This document shows positions 62,225 to 64,000 of a stretch of 64,000 bases of DNA, piece after piece. This stretch comes from Nocardia sp. NBC_01730 (GTDB taxonomy: Bacteria > Actinomycetota > Actinomycetes > Mycobacteriales > Mycobacteriaceae). The position numbers and the translations under genes were made by a program. Each line of letters starts with the position of its first letter. Position 1 is the stretch's first letter. Under the pieces are notes generated by a model. It did no database searches and was not told where the DNA came from. It saw only the letters and a list, made by a program, of their open reading frames with translations. The stretch is taken from assembly GCF_035920445.1 (NCBI RefSeq), contig NZ_CP109162.1, positions 5,952,001-6,016,000 of the forward strand. Reading direction: 5' to 3'.

Positions 62225-63705
62225 GTCACGGGCCCCGCTTCCGGTCGTGCCGCGTCGCGGCGCAGCAGTTCGGTCTGCGCATCGGCGATCGGCGCTGGTT
62301 CCTTCTTGCGCACCGGGGCGGGCGCCCGTGCGGCGTCCGAAACCTTGATGAGCAACGCGAGCAGCGCGTAATTGGCGAGCAGGGAGGAGCCGCCGTAGGA
62401 CATGAACGGCGTGGTGAGACCGGTCAGCGGAATCAGCTTGGTGACGCCGCCGACCACTACGAACAGCTGGATCGCGATGGTGAACGACAGGCCGGCGGCG
62501 AGCAGTTTGCCGAAGCTGTCGCGCACCGCGAGCGCCGTGCGCAGGCCGCGTACCACGAACACCAGGAACAGCACGAGCACCGCGGCTAGCCCGATCAGCC
62601 CGAGCTCCTCACCGATCGTGGTGATGATGAAGTCGGTCTTGGCGAAAGGCACCTGGTTGGGCCTGCCGCTGCCGAGCCCTGTCCCCGCGAGGCCGCCGGT
62701 GGCCAGGCCGAACAGTGACTGCGAGATCTGGTAGCCGGTGTTGTTGTAGTCGTCGAATGGGTGCAGCCAGGTTTCCACCCGGACCCGGACGTGACCGAAC
62801 AGCTGGTAGGCGAAGAAAAAGCCGAGCGCGAGCAGCCCGCCTCCGATGATCAGCCAGCCGACACGCTCGGTGGCGATGTACAGCATTACCAGCACGGTGC
62901 TGAAGATCAAGAGCGATGTACCGAGGTCCTTCTCGAACACCAGCACGCCGATGCAGACGAGCCAGACCACCAGGATCGGGCCGAGGTCGCGGGCGCGGGG
63001 GAACTCCATGCCGAGCACATGGCGCCCGGCGGCGGTGAACAGATCGCGCTTGGCGACCAGCACGGACGCGAAGAAGATGATCAGCAGGATCTTGGCGAAC
63101 TCACCCGGCTGCACGCTGAATCCGGGCAGGCGGATCCAGATCTTCGCGCCGTTGGTCTCCGAGAACTTGCTGGGCAGGATGGCCGGAATGGCCAGTGCGA
63201 CAAGTCCGATGAGGCCGAGTGTGTAGCTGTAGCGAGCCAGCGTGCGGTAATCGCGCAGCGCGATCAGCAGCACGATGAACACGGCCGTGCCCAACGCGGT
63301 CCATAGGATCTGCTGGTTGGCGTCGGGAGAGGGAACCGCCCATGAGTTGTACGCGGCGGTCTGCTCGTCGGCGAGGTCGAGCCGATGGATCAGCACCAGG
63401 CCGAGGCCGTTGAGCAGCGCGACGATCGGCAGCAGCAGCGGGTCGGCGAACGGCGCGAATCGCCGCACGGTCAGATGCGCGACACCGAACAACGCCAGAT
63501 ACGCCAGACCGTACTTGGCGATCTCCCAGGTGATCGACTGCTCCTGACTGGCCTCGACCAGAAACAGAGAGCCTGTGGTGATCACTGCCGCCCCGGCAAG
63601 CAGCAACAGTTCGACGTTGCGTCTGGTGCTCGGCGGGGGCGCGGGAGCGAATCCGCCCGGGGGACTGGGAAAGGCCCCCGCGGACGGCGGTGACGGTGCG
63701 GACAT
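62221..63705 (-). CDS. rodA: peptidoglycan glycosyltransferase RodA/FtsW
   Basis: A 494-aa SEDS-family polymerase with about 10-12 membrane helices. The GQ-type and PQ-like motifs appear as [20 protein letters not shown] and [20 protein letters not shown], and the substrate region includes [20 protein letters not shown]. It polymerises lipid II and works with PbpA. The Pro-rich N-terminus ([20 protein letters not shown]) is longer than in most homologues. Its ATG overlaps the pstP stop by one base. Confidence 0.96.
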   Translation of the reverse strand: MSAPSPPSAGAFPSPPGGFAPAPPPSTRRNVELLLLAGAAVITTGSLFLVEASQEQSITWEIAKYGLAYLALFGVAHLTVRRFAPFADPLLLPIVALLNGLGLVLIHRLDLADEQTAAYNSWAVPSPDANQQILWTALGTAVFIVLLIALRDYRTLARYSYTLGLIGLVALAIPAILPSKFSETNGAKIWIRLPGFSVQPGEFAKILLIIFFASVLVAKRDLFTAAGRHVLGMEFPRARDLGPILVVWLVCIGVLVFEKDLGTSLLIFSTVLVMLYIATERVGWLIIGGGLLALGFFFAYQLFGHVRVRVETWLHPFDDYNNTGYQISQSLFGLATGGLAGTGLGSGRPNQVPFAKTDFIITTIGEELGLIGLAAVLVLFLVFVVRGLRTALAVRDSFGKLLAAGLSFTIAIQLFVVVGGVTKLIPLTGLTTPFMSYGGSSLLANYALLALLIKVSDAARAPAPVRKKEPAPIADAQTELLRRDAARPEAGPVT

Positions 63706-64000
63706 CAGTCCGTCACCCGGCAGTTCTCCCCCGCGGTCTGGGGGTTCGACGACGTGCTCGACGGCGGGGCAGGAGCCTCCGACTTCGTCGGTGTCTTGAT
63801 CTCGGTGCCCCTGATGTCACCCTCGCCGGGCGCGGGCGCGGGCGTGGTGGTCGGGGCAGGCGCCGCGCCGGCGGGTCCCGGCGGCGCGGGCTCGGTGGAC
63901 GGGATGACCCCCGGCTGCGGCACTGACCCCTTGGCCGGGCACGGCGGCAACAGTTCTCGCTGGGCGAGATAGGTCATCGAGTCCTTGGCCTTGTCCAGCG
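63705..64000 (-). CDS. pstP: serine/threonine phosphatase PstP, C-terminal part
   Basis: The last 98 codons of a leftward gene that continues past the window edge. The visible part is [20 protein letters not shown], then a Pro/Ala/Thr-rich extracellular tail ending [13 protein letters not shown]. No catalytic residue is in view. The assignment rests on position next to rodA and on the known layout of mycobacterial PstP, a PP2C phosphatase that reverses PknA/PknB phosphorylation. Confidence 0.85.
   Translation of the reverse strand, partial: LDKAKDSMTYLAQRELLPPCPAKGSVPQPGVIPSTEPAPPGPAGAAPAPTTTPAPAPGEGDIRGTEIKTPTKSEAPAPPSSTSSNPQTAGENCRVTD

Overview
The window is the replication-origin region of a high-GC actinobacterial chromosome, almost certainly a Nocardia or a close relative in Nocardiaceae. 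The order pcnA - nudix - DUF6049 - murJ - sigM - rsmA - trxB - trxA - cwlM - parB - parA - rsmG - jag - yidC - yidD - rnpA - rpmH - dnaA - oriC - dnaN - recF - dciA - gyrB - gyrA - DUF3566 - tRNA-Ile - tRNA-Ala, then ppiA - rhomboid - PH protein - crgA - pabA - pknB - pknA - pbpA - rodA - pstP, matches the dnaA region of mycobacteria and nocardiae. The species is not identifiable from this stretch alone.

Layout. 1-6863 is accessory: an edge-cut calcium-repeat protein, a secreted DUF4185 protein, a one-chain 5-oxoprolinase and an unrecognised protein. 6869-21298 is the conserved arm: CCA-adding enzyme, a Nudix-DUF6049-MurJ series, the SigM/anti-SigM pair, thioredoxin reductase/thioredoxin and the MurA activator CwlM. 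21375-29449 runs leftward: a GNAT-like protein, parB, parA, rsmG, jag, yidC, yidD, rnpA, rpmH. 29450-32955 holds the dnaA promoter, dnaA and oriC. 32956-44168 runs rightward: dnaN, recF, dciA, an inserted alpha/beta hydrolase, gyrB, gyrA, a DUF3566 protein and two tRNAs. 44262-52607 is a second accessory stretch: a gene remnant, an oxidoreductase with its TetR regulator, a DLW-39 micropeptide, a YoaK protein, an acyl-CoA dehydrogenase-like gene and a two-gene ABC exporter. 52704-64000 is conserved cell-division and cell-wall territory ending inside pstP.

How the genes work together. DnaA, oriC, DnaN, RecF, DciA and gyrase start and support replication. ParA/ParB and a cluster of parS-like sites move the newly copied origin. 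PknA/PknB/PstP signalling, MurJ with its degenerate kinase domain, CwlM, PbpA, RodA and CrgA couple signalling to peptidoglycan synthesis.

The most unusual signals are in oriC (32091-32566). Eight CTCGAG-centred sites, many inside 18-22 bp palindromes, are interleaved with DnaA boxes, and several spacings are 11 bp multiples. A 44-bp palindrome module is duplicated with one mismatch. A classical DnaA-box/DnaA-trio unwinding element lies next to it. A 17-bp composite of CTCGAG and a DnaA box recurs 22 kb away in front of the PH-domain gene, which suggests an unidentified origin-binding factor acting with DnaA. Further points are seven degenerate parS sites, two of them inside gene starts, a 1.3-kb centromere-like spacer, a large imperfect palindrome with duplicated flanks at 8531-8892, matched palindromic operators around a tetR-oxidoreductase pair, and an orphan LexA-type box. 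All calls were made by reading the sequence; no database search was run.
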